DNA of 64,000 nucleotides, from assembly GCA_905221115.1 (NCBI GenBank), contig CAJNBX010000001.1, forward strand, positions 1 through 64,000. Direction: 5' to 3'. The translations under genes and the position numbers were made by a program. Position 1 is the stretch's first letter, and every line of letters starts with the position of its first letter. Shown here piece after piece: positions 9,739 to 18,381 of the stretch. Below the pieces are notes generated by a model. That model was not told where the DNA came from and ran no database searches. It was given only the letters and a program-made list of their open reading frames with translations. The stretch is from a bacterium. Its GTDB lineage: Bacteria; Bacillota; Bacilli; Lactobacillales; Streptococcaceae.

Positions 9739-10713
9739 ATGGACATTTATATTAAGAAAGCCATTATTCACCAGTTCAGTCCGGATGATACCGAGCTGTT
9801 CCTAGCGGATAAGCTTCTCAATATTACTCCAAAAATCGAAGAATACCTGCGTAGAAAAATTGAACGTGTGTATTCAGATGAAGCTAAGACTGGGATTTTC
9901 GAGGAAGAAAATCCCTTCTTCAATCACATCACAGACGATTTGTTGGAGACATCGGTGACGCTGGCTAATCTCTGGAAAGAGGAGTTCAGCATTTCTGAAA
10001 ATCTCAAGACCAATGACTTGATTTTTGTGCAATTTTCTAAAGAAGGTGTAGAACATTTCGCTTTCTTGCGAATTGCCCTGCGTGAGACCCTGACCCACCT
10101 CGGTGGAGAAGTTGATAATCCAATCAAGTTGACTCAGAATAACCTACCTGGATTTGGAACAGGGGCTGATGAGGCCTTAGTAGTCAATCTCCAGAGTTGC
10201 AAGTACCATCTGATTGAAAAACGAATCAAGTACAACGGGACTTTTTTGAATTACTTTTCAGAAAATCTTCTTGCCGTTGCCCCTAAGATTTCACCCAAGA
10301 AATCTATCAAAGAACTGGAAAAAACGGCACAGCGCATTGCTGAAACCTTTAACACAGACGATTTTCAATTTCAATCTAAGGTAAAATCAGCGATTTTCAA
10401 CAACCTAGAAGAAAGCAATGAGTTATCACCTGAAAAATTGGCCAACGACCTTTTTGACAACAATCTGATGGCTCGTCTGAGCTTTATTGACCAAGTCAAG
10501 GAAGCTGTACCAGAGCCTGTTCAATTTGATGAAATTGATGCTAGTCGCCAATTAAAGAAATTTGAAAACCAAAAACTTTCCTTGTCAAATGGAATTGAGC
10601 TCATCGTTCCCAATAACGTCTATCAAGACGCCGAGTCTGTTGAGTTTATCCAAAACGACAATGGAACCTACTCTATCTTAATCAAAAATATCGAGGATAT
10701 CCAAAGTAAATAA
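9739..10713 (+). CDS. Nucleoid-associated protein (NdpA/YejK family)
   Basis: A 324-residue protein of the 37-kDa nucleoid-associated family, beginning [13 protein letters not shown]. It has the family's alternation of beta and acidic helical segments ([43 protein letters not shown]). The ATG at 9739 was chosen over a start inside glyA because only this one gives the conserved N-terminus. Family members bind DNA, but the role in streptococci is not established. Its stop overlaps the start of the muramidase-like gene (TAATG). Confidence 0.82.
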   Translation: MDIYIKKAIIHQFSPDDTELFLADKLLNITPKIEEYLRRKIERVYSDEAKTGIFEEENPFFNHITDDLLETSVTLANLWKEEFSISENLKTNDLIFVQFSKEGVEHFAFLRIALRETLTHLGGEVDNPIKLTQNNLPGFGTGADEALVVNLQSCKYHLIEKRIKYNGTFLNYFSENLLAVAPKISPKKSIKELEKTAQRIAETFNTDDFQFQSKVKSAIFNNLEESNELSPEKLANDLFDNNLMARLSFIDQVKEAVPEPVQFDEIDASRQLKKFENQKLSLSNGIELIVPNNVYQDAESVEFIQNDNGTYSILIKNIEDIQSK

Positions 10714-11327
10714 TGTTTAAACGAATTCGAAGAGTGCTTGTACTAGCAGTCTTCCTTTTTGCTGGATATAAAGCTTACCACGTTCACCAAGATGTCAAGC
10801 AAGTCATGACCTATCAACCCATGGTACGAGAAATCTTGAGTGAAAAAGACACCCCAGCAAACGAAGAGCTTGTGCTCGCTATGATTTATACTGAAACAAA
10901 AGGAAAAGAAGGCGATGTTATGCAGTCTAGTGAGTCTGCAAGTGGTGCCACCAACACCATCAATGATAATGCGTCTAGCATTCGGCAAGGCGTTCAAACT
11001 CTGACAGACAATCTCTATCTGGCCCAGAAGAAGGGGGTAGATGTCTGGACGGCTGTTCAAGCCTATAATTTTGGACCTGCCTATATCGATTTTATCGCCC
11101 AAAATGGTAAGGAAAACACCTTGGCTCTGGCCAAACAGTACTCTCGTGAGACTGTTGCTCCCTTGCTTGGTAATACCACTGGAAAGACTTATAGTTATAT
11201 TCACCCCATTTCCGTTTTTCACGGTGCAGAACTCTATGTAAATGGAGGAAACTATTACTATTCTAGACAGGTGCAACTAAACCTTTACATCATCAAATGT
11301 TTCACTCTCTTTTCGACGTCTGGCTAG
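10713..11327 (+). CDS. Lysozyme-like peptidoglycan hydrolase, PvaA-like
   Basis: A 204-residue protein with an uncleaved N-terminal membrane segment ([15 protein letters not shown], about residues 8-22) and an extracellular lysozyme-like domain. The candidate catalytic glutamate is in [22 protein letters not shown], the pattern of CwlT-type muramidases, followed by AVQAYNFG and YSYIHPIS. It closely resembles pneumococcal vaccine antigen A as I recall it. Translation is coupled to the nucleoid protein gene by a TAATG overlap. Expected role: cell-wall cleavage or remodelling at the surface. Confidence 0.82.
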   Translation: MFKRIRRVLVLAVFLFAGYKAYHVHQDVKQVMTYQPMVREILSEKDTPANEELVLAMIYTETKGKEGDVMQSSESASGATNTINDNASSIRQGVQTLTDNLYLAQKKGVDVWTAVQAYNFGPAYIDFIAQNGKENTLALAKQYSRETVAPLLGNTTGKTYSYIHPISVFHGAELYVNGGNYYYSRQVQLNLYIIKCFTLFSTSG

Positions 11328-11400
11328 CCCAGGTGTTTTTGTTATAAGTTTTCTTTAAGATAGATATATTACTCTAGAAAGGTAAAGGAGGAAAATCCCT

Positions 11401-12375
11401 ATGAGAAAGAAACTCTTTCTGACCAGTGCTGCGGTCTTGTGGGCAGTAACAGCTATGAATAGCGTCCATGCAGCAACAGATGTTCAAAAAGTCATCGATG
11501 AAACCTATGTCCAACCTGAATATGTCCTAGGTTCAGCATTATCAGAAGACCAAAAAAATCAAACCCTAAAAAAACTAGCCTACAATGCCTCAACAGACAC
11601 CAAAGAACTCAAGACCATGACACCTGATGTCTATTCTAAAATCATGAATGTGGCAAACGACTCTAGCTTACAATTGTATTCATCAGCCAAGATTCAAAAG
11701 CTAGGGGACAAATCGCCACTTGAGGTCAAGATTGAAACACCAGAAAATATCACTAAGGTGACTCAGGATATGTACCGAAACGCAGCCGTAACTTTGGGTG
11801 TGGAACACGCCAAAATCACTGTAGCAGCACCCATTCCAGTTACAGGAGAAAGTGCTTTAGCAGGGATTTATTATTCGCTAGAAGCTAATGGAGCCAAGGT
11901 GCCACAAGCCAATAAAGACTTGGCTCAAGAAGAGCTAAAGGCTTTGTCAGATATCAATGCTGAAAACAAGGACAAAACAGGCTATGATGCTAATAAATTA
12001 AATGTTGCCCTAGCAGATATCAAGTCAGGACTTGCCAAAGCTAAAGAAAGCAAGGGAAATCTGACAGAGGAAGATGTCCGCAAAATCGTTGAAGATACTT
12101 TAAAAAATTACAAACTTGATCAGGTTATAACAGGAAACCAGATCAATGTCATCATCAATTTTGCTTTAAATCTCTCAAAAAGTGATATTCTTAGCAATAC
12201 AGACTTCACTAAAACTCTAAATGACCTTAAACAAAGTATTGTTTCACAAGCTGGCGACAGTTTTAAAAATATTAACCTTAACTTTGATGCTGATAAGGCG
12301 CTAGAGGACGGCGGCAATTTCCTAAGCTCCCTCTGGCAAGCCATTGTCAACTTCTTCAAGAGTTTTGGTTCTTAA
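11401..12375 (+). CDS. Secreted DUF1002 family protein
   Basis: A 324-residue exported protein. Residues 1-24 form a signal peptide (hydrophobic core LTSAAVLWAVTAM, cleavage likely after SVHA). The rest is a DUF1002-type repeat-like arrangement: two similar segments, one with VTLGVEHAKITVAAPIPVTGESALAG and one helical. No catalytic motif is recognised and the function is unknown. AAAGGAGG precedes the start. It follows the PvaA-like gene by 73 bases and could be exported with it. Confidence 0.82.
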   Translation: MRKKLFLTSAAVLWAVTAMNSVHAATDVQKVIDETYVQPEYVLGSALSEDQKNQTLKKLAYNASTDTKELKTMTPDVYSKIMNVANDSSLQLYSSAKIQKLGDKSPLEVKIETPENITKVTQDMYRNAAVTLGVEHAKITVAAPIPVTGESALAGIYYSLEANGAKVPQANKDLAQEELKALSDINAENKDKTGYDANKLNVALADIKSGLAKAKESKGNLTEEDVRKIVEDTLKNYKLDQVITGNQINVIINFALNLSKSDILSNTDFTKTLNDLKQSIVSQAGDSFKNINLNFDADKALEDGGNFLSSLWQAIVNFFKSFGS

Positions 12376-12529
12376 TACTCTTCGAAAATCAAATTCAAAC
12401 CACGTCAACGTCGCCTTGCCGTAGATATATGTAACTGACTTCGTCAGTCTTATCTACAACCTCAAAGCAGTGCTTTGAGCAGCCTGTGGCTAGTTTCCTA
12501 GTTTGTTCTTTGATTTTCATTGAGTATAA
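12375..12529 (+). repeat. BOX element (A-B-C)
   Basis: A full boxA-boxB-boxC element: boxA begins ATACTCTTCGAAAATC, boxB contains ATGTAACTGACTTCGTCAGT and TCAAAGCAGTGCTTTGAGC, and boxC ends TTTGATTTTCATTGAGTAT. It begins in the stop codon of the DUF1002 gene. Confidence 0.93.
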
Positions 12530-12600
12530 GCTATTACAAAAAGGTAGTCAGATTTTTTCAGAAAAATGTTTTATAAATATTCACAAATCTCCTATATTTA

Positions 12601-12609
12601 TGGTAAAAT
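12601..12609 (+). promoter_or_regulatory. Extended -10 promoter of the APC permease gene
   Basis: TGGTAAAAT at 12601-12609 is an extended -10 element. The start codon lies 30 bases further on, giving a leader of about 22 bases. Confidence 0.5.
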
Positions 12610-12638
12610 AGAATCATCATTTTATTTTGGAGTCAAAG

Positions 12639-14030
12639 ATGAATATATTTAGAACAAAAAATGTTAGTTTAGATAAAACGGAGATGCATAGGCATTTGAA
12701 GTTATGGGATTTGATTTTGCTGGGTATTGGAGCCATGGTAGGGACAGGTGTCTTTACAATCACAGGTACTGCAGCTGCAACGCTTGCTGGTCCAGCCCTA
12801 GTGATTTCAATCGTCATTTCTGCCTTGTGTGTAGGATTATCAGCCCTCTTTTTTGCAGAATTTGCTTCACGAGTACCTGCTACAGGTGGTGCCTACAGTT
12901 ATCTCTATGCTATTTTAGGAGAATTTCCTGCCTGGTTGGCTGGTTGGTTAACCATGATGGAGTTCATGACAGCCATATCTGGTGTGGCTTCGGGTTGGGC
13001 AGCTTATTTTAAAGGCTTGCTTTCTCAATATGGGATAGCCCTTCCTCAGGCTTTAAATGGTACCTTTAATCCTCAAGCAGGAACATTTGTTGATTTATTG
13101 CCTATTCTTGTCTTGGTCTTGGTGACTTCGCTTGTTTTACTAAATGCCAAGGCAGCCTTACGCTTTAATTCTATTCTAGTTATTTTGAAATTTTCCGCTT
13201 TAGCTCTCTTTGTTTTAGTAGGAATTTGGAATATTAAGCTTGATAATTGGAGCAATTTTGCTCCTTATGGTTTTGGACAAATCTATGGTGCTAGTACTGG
13301 TATTATGGCTGGTGCGTCCTTGATGTTCTTCGGTTTTTTGGGATTTGAATCCATCTCTATGGCTGTAGATGAGGTCAAGACTCCTCAAAAAAATATTCCT
13401 AGAGGGATTGTCTTATCGCTTTCTATCGTAACTATTCTCTATGCCTTGGTGACGCTTGTCTTAACTGGTGTGGTCCATTATAGCCATCTAAATGTCGACG
13501 ATGCCGTTGCCTTTGCCCTTCGTAGCGTTGGGATCAGTTGGGCAGCCAACTATGTGTCATTAGTTGCTATCTTGACCTTGATTACGGTTTGTATCTCGAT
13601 GACTTATGCCCTATCACGTATGATTTACAGTTTAGCGCGTGACGGATTGATGCCTGCTGCCTTTAAAGAACTGACGAAGACTAGCAAGGTACCAAAGAAT
13701 GCTACTATCTTGACAGGTCTAGCTTCAGCAGTAGCAGCAGGAATGTTCCCTCTTGCTAGTATCGCAGCCTTCTTAAATATTTGTACCTTGTCTTACCTGA
13801 TCATGTTGGCTTATGGTTTGATTCGCTTACGGAGAGAAAAGGGGATGCCCAAAGCTGGAGAATTTAAAACACCACTGGTACCATTATTACCAATTTTATC
13901 AATCATCATTTGTTTGTCCTTCATGTTGCAGTATAATGTGGAAACTTGGATTGCTTTCCTAGTTGCGTTGTTAGTAGGAAGTATTATTTACTTCACTTAT
14001 GGTTATAAGCATTCTACCATAGAAGAATAA
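12639..14030 (+). CDS. APC-superfamily amino-acid permease
   Basis: A 463-residue membrane protein with about 12 hydrophobic segments. The first helix carries the conserved LLGIGAMVGTGVFTITG substrate-binding break typical of cationic amino-acid transporter-type permeases. I chose the ATG at 12639, preceded by GGAG at six bases; an in-frame TTG at 12627 has no SD. Substrate is not determinable from sequence. It is a single gene bracketed by BOX elements on both sides and followed by a terminator. Confidence 0.88.
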   Translation: MNIFRTKNVSLDKTEMHRHLKLWDLILLGIGAMVGTGVFTITGTAAATLAGPALVISIVISALCVGLSALFFAEFASRVPATGGAYSYLYAILGEFPAWLAGWLTMMEFMTAISGVASGWAAYFKGLLSQYGIALPQALNGTFNPQAGTFVDLLPILVLVLVTSLVLLNAKAALRFNSILVILKFSALALFVLVGIWNIKLDNWSNFAPYGFGQIYGASTGIMAGASLMFFGFLGFESISMAVDEVKTPQKNIPRGIVLSLSIVTILYALVTLVLTGVVHYSHLNVDDAVAFALRSVGISWAANYVSLVAILTLITVCISMTYALSRMIYSLARDGLMPAAFKELTKTSKVPKNATILTGLASAVAAGMFPLASIAAFLNICTLSYLIMLAYGLIRLRREKGMPKAGEFKTPLVPLLPILSIIICLSFMLQYNVETWIAFLVALLVGSIIYFTYGYKHSTIEE

Positions 14031-14145
14031 TACTTTTCGAAAATCTCTTCAAACTACGTCAGCTTCATCCACAACCTCAAAGCAGTGCTTTGAGCAACCT
14101 GCGGCTAGCTTCCTAATTTGCTCTTTGATTTTCATTGAGTATATA
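14029..14145 (+). repeat. BOX element with shortened boxB
   Basis: boxA (TACTTTTCGAAAATCTCTTC) and boxC (CTCTTTGATTTTCATTGAGT) are intact, but boxB keeps only its second half (TCAAAGCAGTGCTTTGAGC). The element overlaps the end of the permease gene. Confidence 0.88.
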
Positions 14146-14152
14146 AAGTGAG

Positions 14153-14187
14153 AATCTGTTGAGTTGTTGAAACTCAGCAGATTTTTA
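14153..14187 (+). terminator. Terminator of the permease gene
   Basis: A 13-bp stem (AATCTGTTGAGTT with AACTCAGCAGATT, one G-T pair) around a short loop is followed by TTTTT. Confidence 0.75.
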
Positions 14188-14224
14188 TATGTGAAAGAAA
14201 TTTCAATTTTTTTCTTAAAATAGC

Positions 14225-14253
14225 TTGACAGATTAAATTTTTAGGAGTAGAAT
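14225..14253 (+). promoter_or_regulatory. Promoter of adcAII
   Basis: TTGACA at 14225-14230 and TAGAAT at 14248-14253 with a 17-base spacer, an almost perfect sigma-A promoter. The AdcR-like palindrome begins two bases after the -10 element. Confidence 0.75.
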
Positions 14254-14254
14254 G

Positions 14255-14266
14255 TTTACCAGTTAA
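14255..14266 (+). promoter_or_regulatory. AdcR-like zinc operator of adcAII
   Basis: TTTACCAGTTAA matches the AdcR consensus TTAACYRGTTAA with one mismatch. It overlaps the expected transcription start, so zinc-loaded AdcR would block initiation. Consensus and role are from established AdcR work; binding here is inferred. Confidence 0.7.
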
Positions 14267-14288
14267 TTAAATAGTTAAGGGGTTATCC

Positions 14289-15206
14289 ATGAAAAAACAA
14301 AGTTTATTTTTAGTATTGTTAAGTGTCTTTCTTTTGTGTTTAGGGGCTTGTGGTCAAAAGGAAAGCCAGACAGGGAAAGGGATGAAAATTGTGACCAGTT
14401 TCTATCCTATCTACGCTATGGTAAAGGAAGTATCTGGTGACTTGAATGATGTTCGAATGATTCAGTCAAGTAGTGGGATTCACTCCTTTGAACCTTCGGC
14501 AAATGACATCGCGGCCATCTATGATGCAGATGTATTTGTTTACCATTCGCATACGCTCGAATCTTGGGCAGGAAGTCTGGATCCCAATCTAAAAAAATCC
14601 AAAGTTAAGGTTTTAGAGGCTTCAGAAGGAATGACATTGGATCGTGTCCCTGGTCTAGAAGATGTGGAAGCAGGTGATGGAGTTGATGAAAAAACGCTTT
14701 ATGACCCTCATACTTGGCTAGATCCTGAAAAAGCTGGCGAAGAAGCTCAGATTATCGCTGATAAACTTTCAGAGGTGGATAGTGAGCATAAAGAAACTTA
14801 CCAGAAAAATGCGCAAGCCTTTATCAAAAAAGCTCAGGAATTGACTAAGAAATTCCAGCCTAAATTTGAAAAAGCGACTCAGAAAACTTTTGTAACACAG
14901 CATACAGCCTTTTCTTATCTAGCTAAGCGATTTGGACTCAATCAACTTGGTATTGCAGGTATCTCTCCTGAACAAGAACCAAGTCCACGACAACTAACAG
15001 AAATTCAAGAATTTGTTAAGACCTATAAGGTTAAGACGATTTTTACAGAAAGTAATGCTTCTTCAAAAGTAGCTGAAACTCTTGTCAAATCAACAGGTGT
15101 GGGTCTTAAAACTCTGAATCCTTTAGAGGCAGACCCACAAAATGACAAGACCTATTTAGAAAATCTTGAAGAAAATATGAGTGTTCTAGCAGAAGAATTA
15201 AAGTGA
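14289..15206 (+). CDS. adcAII: Zinc-binding lipoprotein AdcAII
   Basis: Extracellular zinc-binding lipoprotein (also called Lmb) that delivers Zn2+ to the AdcCB ABC transporter. The signal peptide ends in a lipobox LGAC with lipid-modified C21. Typical cluster A-I metal ligands are visible: IHSFEPS, YHSHTLESW, QHTAFSYLAKRFGL and TESNAS. Length of 305 residues fits AdcAII rather than the longer AdcA with its C-terminal ZinT domain. It is followed after 7 bases by a pht gene; Pht proteins help hand zinc to AdcAII. The promoter has an AdcR-like operator. Confidence 0.93.
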   Translation: MKKQSLFLVLLSVFLLCLGACGQKESQTGKGMKIVTSFYPIYAMVKEVSGDLNDVRMIQSSSGIHSFEPSANDIAAIYDADVFVYHSHTLESWAGSLDPNLKKSKVKVLEASEGMTLDRVPGLEDVEAGDGVDEKTLYDPHTWLDPEKAGEEAQIIADKLSEVDSEHKETYQKNAQAFIKKAQELTKKFQPKFEKATQKTFVTQHTAFSYLAKRFGLNQLGIAGISPEQEPSPRQLTEIQEFVKTYKVKTIFTESNASSKVAETLVKSTGVGLKTLNPLEADPQNDKTYLENLEENMSVLAEELK

Positions 15207-15213
15207 GGAAAGA

Positions 15214-16817
15214 ATGAAAATCAATAAAAAATATGTAGCGGGTTCAGTGGCAGTTCTTGCCCTAAGTGTTTGTTCCTATGAACTTGGACGGTACCAAGCT
15301 GGTCAAGTTAAGAAAGATTCTAATCGAGTTGCTTATATAGACGGTGATCAGGCTAGTCAAAAGGCAGAGAACTTGACACCAGATGAAGTTAGTAAGAGAG
15401 AGGGAATCAACGCCGAACAAATCGTCATCAAGATTACGGATCAAGGTTATGTGACCTCTCATGGAGACCATTATCACTACTATAATGGGAAGGTTCCTTA
15501 TGATGCTATCATCAGTGAAGAACTTCTTATGAAAGATCCGAATTATCAGTTGAAGGATTCAGACATTGTCAATGAAATCAAGGGTGGCTATGTGATTAAG
15601 GTAGACGGGAAATACTATGTTTACCTTAAAGATGCGGCTCATGCGGACAATATTCGTACAAAAGAAGAGATTAAACGTCAGAAGCAGGAACACAGTCATA
15701 ATCATAATGCAAGCACAGATAATGCTGTTGCTGCAGCCAGAGCGCAGGGACGCTATACAACGGATGATGGTTATATCTTTAATGCCTCTGATATCATTGA
15801 GGACACGGGTGATGCTTATATCGTTCCTCATGGCAATCACTTCCACTATATTCCGAAGAGTGATTTGTCTGCCAGTGAATTAGCTGCTGCCCAAGCCTTC
15901 CTATCTGGAAAAGGTGGCCAATTAAGTACGGTTGAATATCGTTCAAGCAGAGCTGAAACAAGATCTAGTCTAAGAATGAGTCAATCTGAAACTCCTCAAG
16001 ATTCTGCCAAAGCTCCGGAGAGCTCAAGTGAGGATTTAGCTAGTCTTCTTCAAGAATTGTACGCCTTGCCGCTTAGCCAACGTCATGTAGAGTCTGATGG
16101 CTTGGTATTTGATCCAGCACAGATTACAAAACGTACAGCAAATGGGGTCGCAGTCCCTCACGGAGATCATTTCCATTTCATTCCTTATTCACAAATGTCT
16201 GCTTTGGAAGAAAAATTGGCTCGAAATCTACCAATTGGAGGTCAGCCAGTTCAAAGCCATTCTGACAATCCGAAACCAAGCAGTACAGATAAACCAAGTT
16301 CACCGATTAAACCAAACTTTAATCTCAATACTCCGGCACCGAATCGAGGAACTGGAGGCGCTTATACAACGGATGATGGCTATGTCTTTAGTCCTACAGA
16401 TGTGATTGAAGATACAGGTGACGCTTTTGTTGTACCGCACGGCAATCATTTCCACTATATACCTAAGAGTGATTTATCAGCAGGAGAATTAGCTGCCGCC
16501 CAAGCTTATTGGAATGGTAAGCAGGGCTCACATTCTGCTACAAGCTCAAGTAAACCAAGTAGTAACAATCCAAATCCGGCTCCAGCCCAACCAAGTTTGA
16601 CAGAGACTCCAAACCTGACTGTCACCCCAACTTATCATCAAAATCAAGGGGAAGATATCCCAACACTTTTAAGTGAATTGTATGCCAAACCTTTATCAGA
16701 ACGCCATGTAGAATCGGATGGCTTAGTCTTTGATCCGGCACAAATCATCAAACGTACAGCTAACGGTGTCGCAGTGCCTCACGGAGATCATTATCACTTT
16801 ATCCCTTATTCTCAAAT
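15214..16817 (+). repeat. Direct repeat, copy 1 (5' part of first pht gene)
   Basis: These bases are nearly identical to 18382-19985, offset by 3168. The two encoded segments of about 535 residues differ at only a few positions. Past this point the two genes diverge sharply. Confidence 0.9.
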
Positions 16818-18219
16818 GTCACCGCTGGAAGAAAAATTGGCTCGTATGATAGCTGTCAAGGGACAAAATGGTAGTGTCTTGCCAAGTGTTACTCCTCTGA
16901 AGCCAGCCCCTACTACCAAACCTCAAGCGCCAGCGGAAAATAAACCGACTGAATTTGATGTCAACCAGGTTGTTAGAAAAGTTGGCGACGGATATATTAT
17001 AGAGGATAAGGGCGTTAGTCGTTATGTTCTTGCTAAAGATTTGGCCAAGGATAAGATTGACGCTATTGAAAATCTCTTGTCTAAGAAAACTCAAGAGACG
17101 CATGCCCTAGTTGCGAAGAAAGAAAATGTCGCTCCTCGTGACCAAGAATTTTATGATAAAGCATATAATTTATTGGCCGAGGCTCATAAAGCCTTGTCTG
17201 AAAATAAGGGTCGTACTTCTGATTTCCAAGCCTTAGACAAATTAGCAGAACGCTTGAATGATGAATCTTCTAATAAAGGAAAATTAGTAGATGATTTATT
17301 AGCATTCCTAACACCAATTACTCATCCAGAGCGACTTGGTAAACCAAATTCTCAAATTGAATATACTGAGGCCGAAGTTCGTATTGCTCAATTAGCTGAT
17401 AAGTATACAACGTCAGATGGCTACATTTTTGACGAACATGATATTATCAGTGATGAGGGGGATGCCTATGTAACACCTCATATGGGCCATAGTCACTGGA
17501 TTGGAAAAGATAGCCTTTCTGATAAGGAAAAAGCTGCGGCTCAATCTTATACTAAAGAAAAAGGTATCCTACCTCCGTCTCCAGATGCAGACGCTCAAGC
17601 AAATCCAACTGGAGATAGTGCGGCAGCTATTTACAATCGTGTGAAAGGTGAGAAACGAATTCCACTCGTTCGACTTCCTTACATGGTTGAGCATACAGTT
17701 GAGATTAAAAATGGTAATTTAATCATTCCTCATAAGGATCATTACCACAACATTAAATTTGCTTGGTTTGATGATCACTCATACAAGGCTCCAAATGGTT
17801 ATACATTGGAAGACTTATTTGCGACGATTAAGTACTATGTTGAACATCCTGATGAACGTCCACATTCTAATGACGGATGGGGAAATGCCAGCGAGCATGT
17901 CTTAGGTAAGAAAGACCACAGTGAAGATCCCAAAAAGAACTTCAAAGCGGATGAAGAACCAGTAGAGGAAACACCTGCTGAGCCAGAAGTTCCTCAAGTA
18001 GAGACTGAAAAAGTAGAAGCCAAGCTCAAAGAAGCAGAAGCTTTACTTGCTAAAGTAACAGATGCTAGTTTGAAAGCCAATGCAACAGAAACCCTAGCTG
18101 GTTTACGAAATAATCTGAGTCTCCAAACCTTGGATAATAATGGTATCATGACAGAAGCAGAAAAATTACTTGCTTTGTTAAAAGGTAGTAATCTTACATC
18201 TGTAAGCAAAGAAAAATAA
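15214..18219 (+). CDS. Polyhistidine triad protein, PhtA/PhtB-type C-terminus
   Basis: A 1001-residue surface protein that binds zinc through HxxHxH triads. An N-terminal hydrophobic segment (AGSVAVLALSVCSYELG) is the export signal. Seven triads are seen at about residues 83, 206, 316, 409, 523, 756 and 840, plus a His-rich HSHNHN near 160. Pneumococcal PhtA/B/D are near 820-840 residues with five or six triads, so this copy appears enlarged by an internal duplication of a two-triad unit. The C-terminal half resembles PhtA/PhtB as I recall them. RBS GAGGAAAG; cotranscribed with adcAII and ended by a strong terminator. Confidence 0.92.
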   Translation: MKINKKYVAGSVAVLALSVCSYELGRYQAGQVKKDSNRVAYIDGDQASQKAENLTPDEVSKREGINAEQIVIKITDQGYVTSHGDHYHYYNGKVPYDAIISEELLMKDPNYQLKDSDIVNEIKGGYVIKVDGKYYVYLKDAAHADNIRTKEEIKRQKQEHSHNHNASTDNAVAAARAQGRYTTDDGYIFNASDIIEDTGDAYIVPHGNHFHYIPKSDLSASELAAAQAFLSGKGGQLSTVEYRSSRAETRSSLRMSQSETPQDSAKAPESSSEDLASLLQELYALPLSQRHVESDGLVFDPAQITKRTANGVAVPHGDHFHFIPYSQMSALEEKLARNLPIGGQPVQSHSDNPKPSSTDKPSSPIKPNFNLNTPAPNRGTGGAYTTDDGYVFSPTDVIEDTGDAFVVPHGNHFHYIPKSDLSAGELAAAQAYWNGKQGSHSATSSSKPSSNNPNPAPAQPSLTETPNLTVTPTYHQNQGEDIPTLLSELYAKPLSERHVESDGLVFDPAQIIKRTANGVAVPHGDHYHFIPYSQMSPLEEKLARMIAVKGQNGSVLPSVTPLKPAPTTKPQAPAENKPTEFDVNQVVRKVGDGYIIEDKGVSRYVLAKDLAKDKIDAIENLLSKKTQETHALVAKKENVAPRDQEFYDKAYNLLAEAHKALSENKGRTSDFQALDKLAERLNDESSNKGKLVDDLLAFLTPITHPERLGKPNSQIEYTEAEVRIAQLADKYTTSDGYIFDEHDIISDEGDAYVTPHMGHSHWIGKDSLSDKEKAAAQSYTKEKGILPPSPDADAQANPTGDSAAAIYNRVKGEKRIPLVRLPYMVEHTVEIKNGNLIIPHKDHYHNIKFAWFDDHSYKAPNGYTLEDLFATIKYYVEHPDERPHSNDGWGNASEHVLGKKDHSEDPKKNFKADEEPVEETPAEPEVPQVETEKVEAKLKEAEALLAKVTDASLKANATETLAGLRNNLSLQTLDNNGIMTEAEKLLALLKGSNLTSVSKEK

Positions 18220-18226
18220 ACCAATG

Positions 18227-18263
18227 AAAAATGAAAGTCTCGATAAAGAGGCTTTCATTTTTA
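18227..18263 (+). terminator. Terminator of adcAII-pht
   Basis: A 15-bp stem from AAAAATGAAAGTCTC (18227-18241) with GAGGCTTTCATTTTT (18248-18262) around GATAAA. The 3' arm itself is U-rich, as expected for an intrinsic terminator. Confidence 0.85.
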
Positions 18264-18284
18264 TTATGTATATACGAAAAATTC

Positions 18285-18313
18285 TTGACAAGTAATACTA
18301 AAAAGAGTAAACT
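18285..18313 (+). promoter_or_regulatory. Promoter of the second pht gene
   Basis: TTGACA at 18285-18290 and TAAACT at 18308-18313 with a 17-base spacer. The AdcR palindromes begin two bases after it. Confidence 0.7.
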
Positions 18314-18314
18314 A

Positions 18315-18338
18315 TTAACTAGTTAATTAACCGGTTCA
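18315..18338 (+). promoter_or_regulatory. Two abutting AdcR-like operators
   Basis: TTAACTAGTTAA at 18315-18326 is a perfect match and a perfect palindrome to the AdcR consensus TTAACYRGTTAA. Directly abutting it, TTAACCGGTTCA at 18327-18338 matches with one mismatch. Both lie at the predicted transcription start. Two adjoining sites would allow tighter or cooperative zinc repression than the single site of adcAII. Confidence 0.78.
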
Positions 18339-18381
18339 TCGTTTTGTGGTGAATCAAATAGGCTTAAGAAAAGAGAAAAGA

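Noticed and set aside
15559..15846. Minus-strand frames inside both pht genes
   Set aside because: They recur at the same place in both copies only because the DNA is duplicated; no SD, and the plus-strand frame has clear family motifs.
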